This document shows, piece after piece, positions 22,016-34,184 of a stretch of DNA of 64,000 nt. Source of the DNA: Ursus arctos (taxonomy: Eukaryota > Chordata > Mammalia > Carnivora > Ursidae). A program made the position numbers and the translations under genes. Location: the NCBI RefSeq assembly GCF_023065955.2, contig NW_026622930.1, positions 15,787,449-15,851,448 on the forward strand, read 5' to 3'. The notes under the pieces were generated by a model, which saw nothing but the letters and a program-made list of their open reading frames with translations, made no database searches and was not told the DNA's origin. Every line of letters begins with the position of its first letter. Within the stretch, counting starts at the first letter, position 1.

Positions 22016-22786
22016 TACTTTCATCTTTCTTTGATTCATTCTTTACACTTCATCTATTTAGAGTACTTTTTTTTTCTTGGCACAAGATAGGATAATTTTT
22101 TAATTTAGCTCATGTTTTTCTCATGTATCTTTTAAGGGTTTTGCAAGTTTACACATTTATTAGCACGACACCATAGCTGTTGCCTAGCTCCTCTCCTTGG
22201 CTATCTTCCTCTTGTTTTTCCCTGGATGTCCTTTATGTGTCTTTGAATCTCTCCCCTTGTTTTCATGTGCCCAGCAACCCGAGGACCTGGCCAGTGTTAA
22301 CTAATCAAATGTAATTGCAGAATAGGTGCAAGAGTTCTGTCATTTGTCGGCTATGTGAACTTGAACCTGACTTGTTTCATATCTGTGTTAGCCATTTTGT
22401 TATTATTCTTAGCTTGGACTCCTGTCATTTTGGGCCTGGGCTTTCACAACAGTCTTTTTGCTGGTTATCCAGATTCTAGTCAACTTGCCTTCATGCCCAC
22501 TTTTCCCATAATTTGGACTAATACACTAATACATCCATGCAGCCAACTGCCCAAGAGGGTGATTAGACATTGTAAAGCCTCTTCCCGTCCAACACTTGTT
22601 CCCACATTGATTCTGCTTCTGCTTGGCTTCCAACTCTTGGCCTGACCACTTGGATTTGGCAGCTGTGACTAGTTTTCCCATTTAGGGCTCTCAGCCTTTG
22701 CCTTAAATATTCTGGCTTGAATATGACCTAGATCTTTCCAGAAATTTAACTTTTTCCTGTGTTTGTGAACTAGGTAATATAAAGTA

Positions 22787-22856
22787 GCTTGAATCCCAGT
22801 TCTATCACATATTTTCTATATGAACTGCACTATATAGCCTTTACTCTATAGGCCAA
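22787..22856 (+). mobile_element. Possible MIR 5' half
   Basis: CTTGAATCCCAGTTCTATCA resembles the MIR segment before the core. A good MIR 3' half occurs at 23307-23428, just after the inserted repeat. I infer one MIR split by that insertion. Confidence 0.4.
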
Positions 22857-23297
22857 ATGTGATTGTTAATTTTATGGGTCAGCTTGGCTAGGTCATGGTA
22901 CTTAGATATTGGATCAAATGCTATTACAGATGTTTCTGTGAAAGTATTTTTTTGATAGGATTAAGATTTAAATCAGTAGAATTTGAGCAAAGCAGATTAC
23001 CCTTCATAATGTGAGTGGGCCTCATCCAATCAGCTGAAGGTTTTAAGAGAAAAGATCGATCTTCTCCAAAAGAGGGAATTCTGCAGCAGACTGCCTTCAA
23101 ACTCAAACTGCAACTCTCCCCTGGAGAGTTACCAACAAATTTTAGGCTTGCCAGCCTTTACAGTCCTGTGGAAATACATTGAGAGATCAGATAGATGGAT
23201 GGATGGATAGATAGATAGAAAGATAAATAGATAGATGATAGATGATAGATGATAGATAGAGATCCTATTAGTTCTGTTTCTTTAGAGAACCCTGCCT
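22857..23297 (+). mobile_element. Old LTR-like repeat with (GATA)n
   Basis: It begins TGTGATTGTTAATTTTATGG and ends TTCTGTTTCTTTAGAGAACC, with GGGCCTCATCCAATCAGCTG in the middle. This is a common mammalian repeat of LTR type whose exact name I leave open. A GATA/GGAT microsatellite (about 23192-23262) has expanded near the 3' end, the usual site of a TATA repeat in this family. Confidence 0.62.
23192..23262 (+). repeat. (GATA)n/(GGAT)n microsatellite
   Basis: About 70 bp of ATAGATGG, GATA and ATGATAG units inside the LTR-like repeat. It is imperfect but probably polymorphic. Confidence 0.92.
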
Positions 23298-23306
23298 AAG
23301 CACTTC

Positions 23307-23428
23307 TCTGGTAAAATAGAAATAGTAACTCTATTTAACTCCTAAGTTTATAATGATAATTAAGGAGCTTCACATAGTGCTTGACACAGAACATGTGCTT
23401 AATAAATGCCAATTTTTCTTATTATTAC
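23307..23428 (+). mobile_element. MIR 3' half, + orientation
   Basis: TCTGGTAAAATAGAAATAGT, then TAATGATAATTAAGGAGCTT, GTGCTTGACACAGAACATGT and GCTTAATAAATGCCA follow the MIR 3' consensus order to its end. Confidence 0.78.
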
Positions 23429-24009
23429 TTGGTTTCTTTCTTAACTTGGTCCCCTGGATCATGCCTCTCTTTCTGTTAGGTTGCCATTCTCCATCATCTC
23501 ACCTGGAAAACTACTCCAGGACTCAATCCAAATGCTACCTCTCATGTGAAGCCTGCCTACCTGTTCCTCAGGCATGGTTATATCTCGGGTACAGGTAATT
23601 TCTCTAAGTACAGTCTTCAAGAAGAGGTTGCAAATGTCTCTAAGCTCTCAAGGTCAGAGACTTTCGTCTTCATATATCTGGCACCAGGCTCAAATCCTGG
23701 CAATACTTGCTTCTCAATAAATATTCCCCGAATGACTATGAGGAGATGTCTGTATTTCCCGTATTAGGAATAGAGGCTTTCTGTCAATCCCATGTTTCTG
23801 TGTGAGAGGTGAGCGGATTCGCTGATTCAAGAGATGTTCGTTTATCAAGTTCATTTATCAAGTGTCTGTCACGGATGATGCTGATCACTTCAGTTTCAGT
23901 TTTGGGGAGGCAAATGGTTTACTGGTGGAAGACCCACAGATAAGTAAATCTTAGAGTAAAACTTCCATTTAGAAGGCATGAGAAAATGACATCAAAATCT
24001 GAAGGGGAA

Positions 24010-24310
24010 AGTTATTTTTCCTGCCTGGGTGAATCAGGGACAATCTTTCAGAAGAAATAACATATAAGTTTTGTCTGGAAGAAAAGGCAGGTTTGGAGGA
24101 AAAAGTCATTCCAGGTAGAGGGAACAGAAATTAAAGTGCTCAGCTATGTTTGAGGAATGATAAGCAGTCTTCATTGGGGGCAGTGGGAGATAAAGGATAG
24201 AGAAGGTAAGGACCACTGAATACTAGAACTACAGCCTAAGGACTTGAAACTTCATCCAGGACACAATGAAATCCCACTGCATTTTCTCAGGGAATGGGAG
24301 TGTTTAGGTA
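24010..24310 (-). mobile_element. L2 fragment, minus orientation
   Basis: GTCATTCCAGGTAGAGGGAA followed by CAGAAATTAAAGTGCTCAG is the reverse strand of the L2 ORF2 C-terminal/3'UTR junction. The stretch to about 24300 (AAACTTCATCCAGGACACAA) continues the element backward. No open frame remains. Confidence 0.65.
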
Positions 24311-24528
24311 AATGCTGAATGCTCACATTTTTAACAGGAACCTGATGGCATTAAAAACAGAAGAAAGGGATTGGGAATTGGGAGACAGTGGCAATGGATG
24401 GGGGAAAAGAAGCATTCAGAATGGAGAGCAATTTTGTCATGCTCTGAACTGGGATGAAAAAGAAGCAAGAGAAGCAAATGTTGTCCAATGCTCCCCAAAG
24501 AACCTTTTTGAGCTCCCAAGTAGTATTT

Positions 24529-24745
24529 AACACAGCAGACTTACTATGTCCGGCACCATTCTAAGTATTTTACATGTGTCAAGGCACTTATTCCTTAGAA
24601 ATAAGTATTTTATTATTCCCTGTTTTATGGATGGAAGAAACTGAGACCACAGAAAAGTTAAGTAACCTGCCCAAGGTTACAGAGCAGGTGATTCCGAGAG
24701 CCGCTGCATGACACAACTTTGCACTCTGTCACCTAAGATGATCCG
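24529..24745 (-). mobile_element. MIR, minus orientation
   Basis: ACTTACTATGTCCGGCACCA, CTAAGTATTTTACATGTGTC, CCTGTTTTATGGATGGAAGA, AACTGAGACCACAGAAAAGT and TAACCTGCCCAAGGTTACAG are consecutive antisense MIR blocks, nearly full length. Confidence 0.88.
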
Positions 24746-25436
24746 ATATGTAGTAGGCAGCTGGGGAATACCTCTTTAAATACTGCTGCTTGTTCATGTC
24801 TTCTGCCCATTTCTTGATTAGATTATTTGCTCTTTGGGTGTCGAGTTTGAAAAGTTCTTTATAGATTTTGGATACTAGCCCTTTCTCTGATAAGACATTT
24901 GCAAATATCTTCTCCCATTCTGTCAGTTGTCTTTTGTTTTTGTTTACTATTTCCTTTTCTGTGCAAAAGCTTTTTATCTTGATGAAGTCTCAATAGTTCG
25001 TTTTTGTGTATGGTGTAAGGAAATGGTCCATTTTCATTCTTCTGCATGTGGCTGTCCAATTTTCCCAGCACCATTTGTCAAAGAGACTGTCTTTTTTTTC
25101 CATTAGATATTCTTTCCTGCTTTGTCAAAGATTAGTTGACCATAGAGTTGAGGGTCCATTTCTGGGTTCTCTATTCTGTTCCATTGATCTATGTGTCTGT
25201 TTTTGTGCCGGGCCATACTGTCTTGATGATTACAGTTTTGTAATACAGCTTGAAATCCAGAATTGTGATGCCACCAGCTTTGGTTTTCTTTTTCAACATT
25301 CCTTTGGCTATTGGGGTATTTTCTGGTTCCATACAAATTTTAGGATTTTTTGTGGCAGCTCTGTGAAAAAAGTTGATGGTATTTTGATAAGAATTGCATT
25401 GAATGTACAGATTGCTCTAGGAAGCACAGACATTTT

Positions 25437-25632
25437 TTTTTTTTTTAAGATTTTATTTATTTATTTGACAGAGAGAGAGAGCCAGCGAGAGAGGGAACAC
25501 AAGCAGGGGGAGTGGGAGAGGAAGAAGCAGGCTCCCAGCAGAGAAGCCTGATATGGGGCTCAATCCCAGATCGCCGGGATCATGCCCTGAGCCGAAGCCA
25601 GCCACTTAACGACTGCGCCACCCAGGTGCCTG
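25437..25632 (-). mobile_element. SINEC, young bear-like subtype, minus
   Basis: Carries the subtype marks CCAGCGAGAGAGGGAACACA, AGCAGGGGGAGTGGGAGAGG and GCCACCCAGGTGCCT. It is inserted into the L1 with an 18-bp perfect target copy AGGAAGCACAGACATTTT (25419-25436 and 25633-25650), so it is younger than the L1. Confidence 0.98.
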
Positions 25633-26403
25633 AGGAAGCACAGACATTTTAACAATATTTGTTCTTCATGAGCATGAAATGTTTTTCCATTTCTTTGTGT
25701 CTTCCTCAATTTTTTTCATGAATGTTTTACAGTTTTCTGAGTACATATCCTTTGCCTCTTTAGTCAGGTTTATTCCTAGGTATCTTATGGTTTTAGGTGC
25801 AATTGTAAATGGGATAGACTCTTTAATTTCTCTTTCTTCTATTTCATTGTTAGTGTAGAGAAATGCAACTGATTTCTGTGCATTGATTTTATATCCCGCC
25901 ACTTTGCTGCATTCCTGTATGAGTTCTAGCAATTTTGGGGTGGAGTCTTTGGATTTTCCACAGAGTATCATGTCATCTGCTAAGAGTCAGAGTTCTTTGC
26001 TGATTCAGATGCTTTTCCTTTTGTTGTCTGATTGCTGAGGCTAGGGTTTCTAATACTATATTGAACAACAGTGGTGATAGCGGACACCCCTGCCATGTAT
26101 CTGACCTTAGCAGAAAAGCTCTCAGTTTTTCCCCGTTGACAATGATATTCACTGTGGGCTTCTCGTATATGGCTTTTATGATATTGACATATGTTCCCTC
26201 TATCCCTACACTGTGAAGAATTTTAATCAAGAAAATGATGCTATACTTTGTCAAATGCTGTTTTTGCATCTATTGAGAGGATAATATGGTTCTTGTCCTT
26301 TCTTTTATTAACGAAGTGTATCACATTGATTGATTTGCAGATATTGAACCACCCTTGCAACCCAGGAATAAATCCCACTTGGTCGTGGTGAATAATCCTT
26401 TTA

Positions 26404-26614
26404 TTTATTTATTTATTTATTTTTTAAAGATTTTATTTATTCATTCGACAGCGATAGAGACAGCCAGCGAGAGAGGAAACACAAGCAGGGAGAGTGGGAT
26501 AGGAAGAAGCAGGCTCATAGCGGAGGAACCTGATATGGGGCTCAATCCCAGAACGCTGGGATCATGCCCTGAGCCGAAGGCAGACGCTCAACCGCTGCAT
26601 CACCCAGGCGCCCC
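26404..26614 (-). mobile_element. SINEC, young bear-like subtype, minus
   Basis: Same subtype as the copy at 25437. The A-tail side is an expanded (TTTA)n. A perfect 15-bp target duplication TGAATAATCCTTTTA flanks it (26389-26403 and 26615-26629) inside the inverted L1 segment. The 88-codon frame at 26355-26621 is an artefact of it. Confidence 0.98.
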
Positions 26615-26821
26615 TGAATAATCCTTTTAATGTACTGTTGGATCCTATTGGCTAGTGTTTTGGTGAGAATTTTGGCATCCATGTTCATCAGGGATATTGG
26701 TCAGTAATTCTCCTTTTTGGTGGGGTCTTTGTCTGGTTTTGGGATCAAGGTAATGCTGGCCATATAGAAGGAGTTTGGAAGTTTTCCTTCCATTTCTACT
26801 TTTTGAAACAAAATCTTGCCA

Positions 26822-27205
26822 TTTGCAAGGACGTGATTGGAACTAGGGGTATTATGATAAGTGAAATAAGTCAATCAGAGAAAGACAATTATCATATGAT
26901 CTCACTCATACATGGAATTTAAGAAACAAAACAGAGGAGCATAGAGGAAAAGAGGGGAAAAATAAAACAAGGCAAAATCAGAGAAGGAGACAAACCATAA
27001 GAGACTCTTTATCATAGGAAATAGACTGAGGGTTGTTGGAGGGGAGGGAGGTCAGAGGGGGTGGGGCAACTGGGTTTTGGACATTAAGGAGGGCATGTGA
27101 TGTAATGAGCACTGGGTGTTATATAAGACTGATAAATCACTGAACTGTACCTCTGAAACTTATAATACATTATATGTTAATTAATTGAATTTAAATGAAA
27201 AAAAG
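26822..27205 (+). mobile_element. L1 insertion, normally oriented 3' segment
   Basis: The end of ORF2 (AAGTGAAATAAGTCAATCAG) and the carnivore L1 3'UTR (GGAGGGAGGTCAGAGGGGGT, GCACTGGGTGTTATATAAGA) up to a short A-rich tail. The switch from the antisense segment is at about 26820-26826. The right target copy AAATACTGCTGCTTG follows at 27206-27220. Confidence 0.93.
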
Positions 27206-27220
27206 AAATACTGCTGCTTG

Positions 27221-30200
27221 AAAATAAGAAATGGAATGACATTTGTCTCTTGGTGGAAAACAACATTTTTCCCCCTTCTCTAAATAGCACACTTCCAGAG
27301 ACAAGTTAAAACTCTGTATGAGCAATTGTTCCACCAAGGGAAAAGTGCCTGCCTGCAATTCTTTACAATCCTCCAGTAAGCCATCCTGAACAGGTAAATG
27401 ACTCCATAGTGCAAAGGAGCCCAACCACTCCTTCCGTGCGACTCTCATTCTAGGATACAGAAGAGAATTCAATATGTCTTACCAGGTTATTACAAAAGAA
27501 ACCTGCTGTTGCCTAGCTCATTATAGGGCAGCTGACAATGGATTTTAAACACAATAAAACAAAATAATGTATACCTTTACTTTTAGTGACAAGAAAACTT
27601 TTTCTTGTTTTATTCTTTGATATTAAGCTGTGGGTCTGTCTACCACTGCTTGTCGTCTCATTTTGAGACCATATCTGCCCACGTAGGCTTCTCTCGAACA
27701 CAGAGGAAATCAAGTCCTAAATTTGAAACCCTTGGAACAAGAAATAGGTACTTTTGCCAACAAAGGGGGTACTTATTTTAATTTTGTTTTCTTAATGAGA
27801 CTACCTCTAAATTTTCTATTTTCAATAGTTCTTATTGATGGTGGTGCCTCTCAGCTCATGAATGAAGCACCACTACAAGGGGAGCATTGTAATGAAGCTA
27901 TTCTGCAGAGCTGCTTTTCTTTATTCACTCATTCATCATTTATCTCTTTAGGGCCTATGTATGCCATTTGCTGCACTATCATAGAGAATGGGCATGATGG
28001 GTATAGACACATTAATGAAATGATTCCTGCCTTGAAAAAGTTTAAGCCACCGAGACAGAAAATTCATATACATGTGCCTTAGCACAAAAGAAAAGTCTGA
28101 TGGTGTCTCAAAGAAAAGTAACCTTTAGGGAGACTATAGGAGCAGGGCGTTAAGTAAGGGGAGATTGTCTATGCCTGCAGGTGAGCTAAATATTTAACCA
28201 GGTCAGAGATGTATCACCCCATGGGAGGGTCTGAGATCTTTCTGTGAGGACTTGGCGGATATGCAATCCATGTTTCTAAAGCCTCCATTTCCCAACATCT
28301 TTGTCAACATCGTCTTTGCCCCGGGCTCCCATTCTAACACAGCCCAACAAGTTGTGACAAGTGCATTCTGCTGAGTAAGGACAAGGCTTAAATCAGATGC
28401 AAATTTCTTAATGCTTCCTTTCCACTTACTCACACTTGCCATTTATATGCAAATGTAAGTCTTCTCTCTGGTCCCCTCATAACACTTTGCCCCTCCAACT
28501 TTGCCCTAAACTGGCTGCCGGTAAAGGAGAATTGTGTTTGTTAAATCTGGAGCCATTCTTAACTATTTGTCCACTCAGTAACTCAAAAACCAAATGTCTC
28601 AGATCATAATTCTTCAGGAAACAGCTCTCCATAAATATGTGTATCAGAGTCTGGGTGATAATGTAATCATAAACTATGGGTGTTAGTCAAAGTGCTTACA
28701 GGTAAATTTCCTGGCTGTATTCCCACATCATGAAACACGATCATTTTTCAAAACCTGATGCCTTTGGCAGAAACGTGAGCTTAGAGGATTACTAACAGGC
28801 TTGTTTAGCACGTACAAAACCCAATCAGGACATTTCACTAATACATGCATCTGCATTGATTTGTCTGTTTTTCTTCAATGTTTATTTCTGATGAAATCTG
28901 TCCTGTCGGCTCAGAGGATAGAAGTTGAGCTCTGCATTATTCGTAGCAGCTTAGGAGTGAAATAAACGCTTGTCTAATACTGCATGGCTCAATGCCCCTG
29001 TGTCATATCTATGCATGCCATAAAAGCAGTGATAAACATGATATATTTTTATGACTCTGAATGCTCTATGTGTCAATAAAATATTTTTTAAACTGGATGA
29101 AGGCTGCAGTGAACCTGCCTCCTTCCTGAAGCACCGAATCCCGGTGTCCCGGGTCTGATTCAGCCCGGATGGCAGAATCATCAATCGTCTGTGATGAAAT
29201 TAGGTGCCTACTGCTTGTGGCATATGCAATGTTTTAGTCCTAATGGTCTAAGAGTTTTTTTCCCTGATACACATTGAGAAACACTTCCCTTGCTTCTCAT
29301 TGGGGAAATGGATCACAGCTATAATCGACCAGATGAGCTGAATGACCTTTCCTTACTTGAAATGCCCTGGGATTTCACAAGAGGAAAAGATCCATACATG
29401 AAGGAGAAACTGCAGTGTAAACTTTTCAAAGGCACTTTAATAGGCTGCTTTTAAAAAGTAATTTACATGTGGAGGAACCCCTTTACAGAATGCTCACATT
29501 GCCTGAAGACAAGATACCTTTCAAACTCTGGAGGCAAGGTTTTGTTTATTCTGTGGCAAAGGACAAATTCAAGATACTGTCAATGGTATGTCTTACAGCC
29601 GCACAATGCTTTATATTTGCTACAGTATGTTACGTTTAGTTCTTGCAATAACATTTTGAAGAATGAGTTATGTCTTATTCCATTTTATAATACGTAGAGC
29701 TTAAGACACTATACATAGTAAATAAATAATAGTGTTGGGGCTAGAGCGTGTTAGAATTGGTTAGACAAGGATGGATTTTTCTGTTACCCCACTTTGTCCC
29801 CCCAGTATGTTATGAAGAGCAACAATGAGCCATTCTATAATGAAAGCATTGGGGGTGTAGAATGATGACTAAGAAAGCAAATTTTAAATGGTGCTGTAAT
29901 CAGAGATACCACCATACCTTTCCCTCTTTACAAATAACGGTTGACAACAGACATGTCTGAGCAGGGGGACATCTTCATCTCTAAACTTGCAAGTTTCCAA
30001 AACAGGCTGAATGAGAGCAGTTTCTCTGCATTGAATTGAAAACACGTATGTTTTACATTTCCCTTAGTCAACTCTCCATATCCGGGTTTTGTTGTTGGGG
30101 ATTTGATTTTGTTTAATTTTGTTTTGTTATCATTAGAGATAGGTAAGAGGCTGTAAAAAGAGCTAATGTTCATTTACTATTTATTATCACTGACAAAAAA

Positions 30201-31340
30201 TTCTAGGCCCTGGTCTAGGCACTTTACATCTATTAACAGCTTAGAGTGTCCAAACAACTTCATAAGTCGATCTGCTTTCCAATAGCATTCTCCAGTCATA
30301 TTTCAGAAGGAAAGGAAAGCCTCTAGTTCCCTGGGATAGTGTTCATTAGCATAGGGCTCTACATTACAAATCTCCCCAGAATTGCTGGTATTTACATACT
30401 CACTTGACATGCATTACAATTTCAAGGATGGGCACTCTAACATGTGAGCCCATTAAGCACATGAACTGGAATCAAATGTATAATATTAGCATTGCTTTTC
30501 GGTTCCTGTGCATAGCGTTTTGGTTAAAAGTTAAGTTGACACAAATCTGCCAATCTCCATTTTTTATGATAGCCAAATGTCAAGTACATCACAAGCGAAC
30601 ATTGGCATATGACAAATCGATAAGAAATCAATGTTAATAAGGCCTTTACAGAGGTTCAGATTATACACTGAGACGAGAACAAATGAAATTTCATAAGAAA
30701 TGAGATCAGGGTAGGTTTTAGGTTCTGGCTTTCTTTGTTTCCTCCTAGATGACATCCTGCTTCATTCTGCTGTGTGATAATACCCTTTTGGAAAGTAAGG
30801 CAGCTACAGGAGAATAGCACCCGTCCCACAAGTGTGCCCAAACTTCTCTTTAATGTCATCTACAGATGTATTTAATTTACTTCGTTATTGACAATGCATT
30901 CCAAGTATAAAAGAATCAAATGCCTTGATTTGGACCTCAGAGAGAGTCTCAGAGTATGACAGACCAACAATATGAGCATGGCTTGTTAGTTATAGAATTC
31001 AGATCTTTTTCTTTTCGGTCCTGATCTTTCACCGAGGTTGGAGTTTTGACACCTCTCACCTGAGTATGCTGGGGATGTTCAAAATGTCCTCAAAATAACA
31101 GAGACATTAAACTGAAGAATAGTTTTAGGGCTTGGCATATTCTGGAAAGTGCCTAACTATAGATATGATCAAATTATCTGATTTTTCTGAAATTAGGTTC
31201 TCAGATAATAAAAATAAACCATTTAGTACAGTGTTTAAGGTACATATGAAGGTTTTTAGACTATGTGAAGCGTTCAGGATATGATAGCAATTATTCTTAA
31301 TTTGTTTCTTTTTTTGTTTTTTTTTTTTTATTGGCAAGGT
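27221..31340. other. Mostly unassigned DNA
   Basis: Repeat-poor. Weak MIR-like antisense traces occur at 29635-29760 and 30171-30300, and a faint L2/MIR-like trace at 27910-28060. A small GC-rich island with CCCGGTGTCCCGGG lies at 29130-29170. The 119-codon frame at 27723-28082 has no recognisable domain and no splice context. Confidence 0.35.
30171..30300 (-). mobile_element. Possible MIR, minus orientation
   Basis: TTCATTTACTATTTATTATC then AGGCCCTGGTCTAGGCACTT and TACATCTATTAACAGCTTAG parallel the antisense MIR start (CAGGCACTGTTCTAAGC-type core). It fades after 30260. Confidence 0.5.
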
Positions 31341-31354
31341 CGTGAACCTTTTTG

Positions 31355-31500
31355 TCAGAGATCAGGATTCACATACCAGCTCTGCAGTTACTGTGAGTGA
31401 GTCCAGAAAACTCACTTATTTTCCTAGAATTTCTGTGCTTTCATCTAAAAATTGAATATAACAGTATATTATTTAGGAGCAATACTAAGATCAAGTAGAG
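31355..31500 (+). mobile_element. MIR, + orientation
   Basis: GATTCACATACCAGCTCTGC, then TTACTGTGAGTGAGTCCAG, TTTCTGTGCTTTCATCTAAA and AATTGAATATAACAGTA follow the MIR order from the 5' third to the CATCTGTAAAATG-type block. Confidence 0.62.
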
Positions 31501-31736
31501 TATGGATCTTATAAAAATATTCAAAAAATGGAAGTTATAATGATGCCTATTATATAATAACGTATACTTTTAAATATATAATCTGTAAATATAAATTATA
31601 TAACATATATAATATGTGCTATGATGTGTAAATGAAATGTATGTGTCATAAATGTTATTTATTATTGTTATTCTCCCCATTATTTATATTTGCAATGGAC
31701 ACATTTAACCATGTTTTTTGGCAACAAACTATTTCT

Positions 31737-31941
31737 TTTTTTTTTTTTTTTTAGATTTTATTTATTTATTTGACAGAGATAGAGACAGCCAGTGAGAGAG
31801 GGAACACAAGCAGGGGGAGTGGGAGAGGAAGAAGCAGGCTCATAGCGGAAGAGCCTGATGCGGGGCTCGATCCCACAACTCTGGGATCACCCCCTGAGCC
31901 GAAGGCAAACGCTTAACCGCTGTGCCACCCAGGCGCCCCAT
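31737..31941 (-). mobile_element. SINEC, young bear-like subtype, minus
   Basis: Full-length, from an 18-base T run and AGATTTTATTTATTTATTTG to CCGCTGTGCCACCCAGGCGC. A perfect 16-bp target duplication GCAACAAACTATTTCT flanks it (31721-31736 and 31942-31957). Confidence 0.98.
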
Positions 31942-32636
31942 GCAACAAACTATTTCTGATGTTATTTTAAACTGTAGAGCACTTAGCAGAGTGATCATAA
32001 TAACAAATCTTTACCAGAAAGAGGTGTAAAGACCAGAGAAGATTTAAAAACCCAGTGATTAATGAACAGTAACCTTCCAATGAAAAAGGAAGGGAAAAAA
32101 AAAAAAAGAAAAAACAACGGACTCCCTGAGGAGGTTATCTCTGGTCATCCCTCTTTAACTACCTTCTATTCTCCATTCTGTCTCCTTTGTGGATTGAAAA
32201 CCAGCCCCAATGGTTCTCTCTTCAGTTATTGAGAAGAGGATAGGAACAGAACATTTTTCTTTTTTTCTCAGCTGAGACCCCTGCCATGGAGATCATTGGG
32301 GATATAGAGAAGGGACAGTACTATTAACCATTACACTTCGCATTTCTATAGTTATTTATTATTTTCAAAATCAACATTCATTTATTTATTTAGCAAGAGC
32401 TATACCAGGTTGGCCACTGTCTTCCATCCTTCTGGTTTGTACTAACTGATGATAGGGATGCTCTGAGCTTTAGTCAGGAACATTTTGTTTCCCAATGATC
32501 TGTATTAGTAGACTAGCTGATCTTAAACTCAGGGAACATGAAACCATTTTGGATTAGGGATATTTAACAGCAAAAACACTGTAACTAGCTGGTTTTCACT
32601 TCATCCCATTGCTTTAGTAATAACAATAAGAGATAA

Positions 32637-32825
32637 CACACACTGAGCATTTCTTCTATGACAAAGACCTTAATGGATTAGGCATTTTATAGATGAAGAA
32701 ACTGAAACCTAGAAAGACTGAGCAACCTACTGAGAAGCACTCAGCTGGTGGAGATCAGAAGTTGGACTTGAACTCCGGCCATCTGAATTCAGAGTCTAAG
32801 CTAATCATTTTTATAATGCATGGCC
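32637..32825 (-). mobile_element. MIR, minus orientation
   Basis: CACTGAGCATTTCTTCTATG, ATTTTATAGATGAAGAAACT, GAAACCTAGAAAGACTGAGC and GACTTGAACTCCGGCCATCT are ordered antisense MIR blocks. A small deletion removes part of the centre. Confidence 0.82.
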
Positions 32826-33414
32826 TTACATGGCTCACAGGTCCTGTATCCCCAGAACAGAGGCAAGATTAGGTAGATCGCATAAAAATATAGAGCAAAT
32901 GCTCGGGAGTGCTGGGATTTAAACTCAACAATCCCTAATCTTTACATTAAGGATTCTTGATTTGGAGAGGAGGACAGAATTGGTGAGAGATATGATTTCA
33001 CCTAACTCCATTTTCCTATTAGCAATGTAAGTACAAACTTCAACGAATTCTCACCCCTGATATTTCTCACTGCTGTTTGCCTTGCAAACATGGAATTGGC
33101 AATTAGCAATTTCCAGTCCTGATGTTTTACTTTCACTGTCATCTGAGCTTTTTCTCAGCTTGGGACTGTAAAAACCTGTCAAGCCTATCACAAGCTTCGA
33201 GAGATAGAGCACAGCACTTGGGGAAACAGTTGACATGATGATCGGATTGGATCTGTGTGTGTGTGAGCCTGTCTCCGGTCTGTTGCAGTGACTGGCCTGG
33301 GTCCACAAGTTTAAGTTTGTTTGTGTGACTTCTCAAAGCAGCCTGTCCATGATAATGGGGCCATCTTCCCTCCACAAGGAGATGTTGAAGGCTGCATGGC
33401 TAATTCAGGTACTG

Positions 33415-34010
33415 GGTAGTAAAGAATCTGGCCTTGCCCAAAGATAGAGATCTGTCTACTGTCCTCAGCCTCCCCGAGGTAATGCATGTCATGTCTGATA
33501 GGAGTGCATTTGTTTAAGGCAGAGACTTTCGCCGGATCTTAGGGTGCAGCCAGCTACATCTGATGGTCTCAGGGTGTGAGCTGCCCGCCACAAAAAGGGC
33601 AATCCTGTGATTTAGGACACACAGTATCAGTTGCCCTTGAGACTGAGTTCAACCATGTAGGCAATCAATCAGTCAGTCATGCCTTCATAATGAAGCCCCA
33701 AGAAAAACTCTGGACATTGAAGGCTCAAGTGAGATTCCTTGGCTGGCAATTGTCACACATCAATGCTGGGAGGATAACACTCCTGAACGTTCATGTTTGC
33801 AGTCCTCCCAGACTCTGCCCTATGTATGCCTCCCTTTGGTTGATTTTAATCTGTATCCTTTCCCTGCAAAAAAAAACTCCATAACAACTGTGTGTAGAGT
33901 AAACTTGAGAGCGTTCTGTGTGTGCTTCTCGTAACTTATAAAAACTAGAGGTCCTTTTGGGAACTCTCTGACCTTGAAGTTGGTGTCAGAAGTGAGGGGA
34001 GTCTTGTTAA
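33415..34010 (+). mobile_element. ERVL-type solitary LTR, + orientation
   Basis: Blocks in order: GCAGAGACTTTCGCCGGATC, GATTTAGGACACACAGTATC, CAATCAGTCAGTCATGCCTT, GGCTGATTTTAATCTG-type, then a degraded AATAAACTATAACC-type polyadenylation region (33868-33895), and GTTGGTGTCAGAAGTGAGGG near the end. This is an old endogenous retroviral LTR with no internal genes. The exact family is not named. Confidence 0.72.
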
Positions 34011-34065
34011 CTGTGACTTCAAATTTCACAGTTTAGCTAATTGTGGGTAGAAACACAGCATCTTC

Positions 34066-34135
34066 ATGGGAAAGAGAGAGGGAGAAGGAGGGAGAGGGAA
34101 AAGGAGGGAGGGGGAGAGAGAGAGAGAGAGAGAGA
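34066..34135 (+). repeat. GA-rich tract
   Basis: GAGAGAGGGAGAAGGAGGGA-type purine tract ending in (GA)n. It generates the Arg/Glu-rich frames at 34041-34237, which are not genes. Confidence 0.92.
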
Positions 34136-34184
34136 ATATCTAGCTTTGAAGTGTTTGATTACGTCCAGATCTTGGGTCTGCTCC

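Larger units (their letters stand above)
24793..26821 (-). mobile_element. L1 insertion, inverted 5' segment (ORF2)
   Basis: Antisense carnivore L1 ORF2. The minus strand reads from the RT domain (piece [20 protein letters not shown] in frame 25973-26269) down to the region just before the C-terminal domain. Small indels and stops break it into several frames, and two SINEs interrupt it. Together with the + oriented tail that follows, and 15-bp target copies at 24778-24792 and 27206-27220, it forms one insertion with a 5' inversion. About 0.5 kb of ORF2 is missing at the inversion junction, by comparison with L1 order. The long + strand frame at 25006-25551 is a shadow. Confidence 0.93.

Noticed and set aside
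25006..25551. 181-codon + strand frame, the longest in the window
   Set aside because: It is antisense to L1 ORF2 and runs into a SINE. No independent coding signal.
27723..28082. 119-codon + strand frame
   Set aside because: No recognisable domain; the 3' part overlaps a faint antisense L2/MIR trace.
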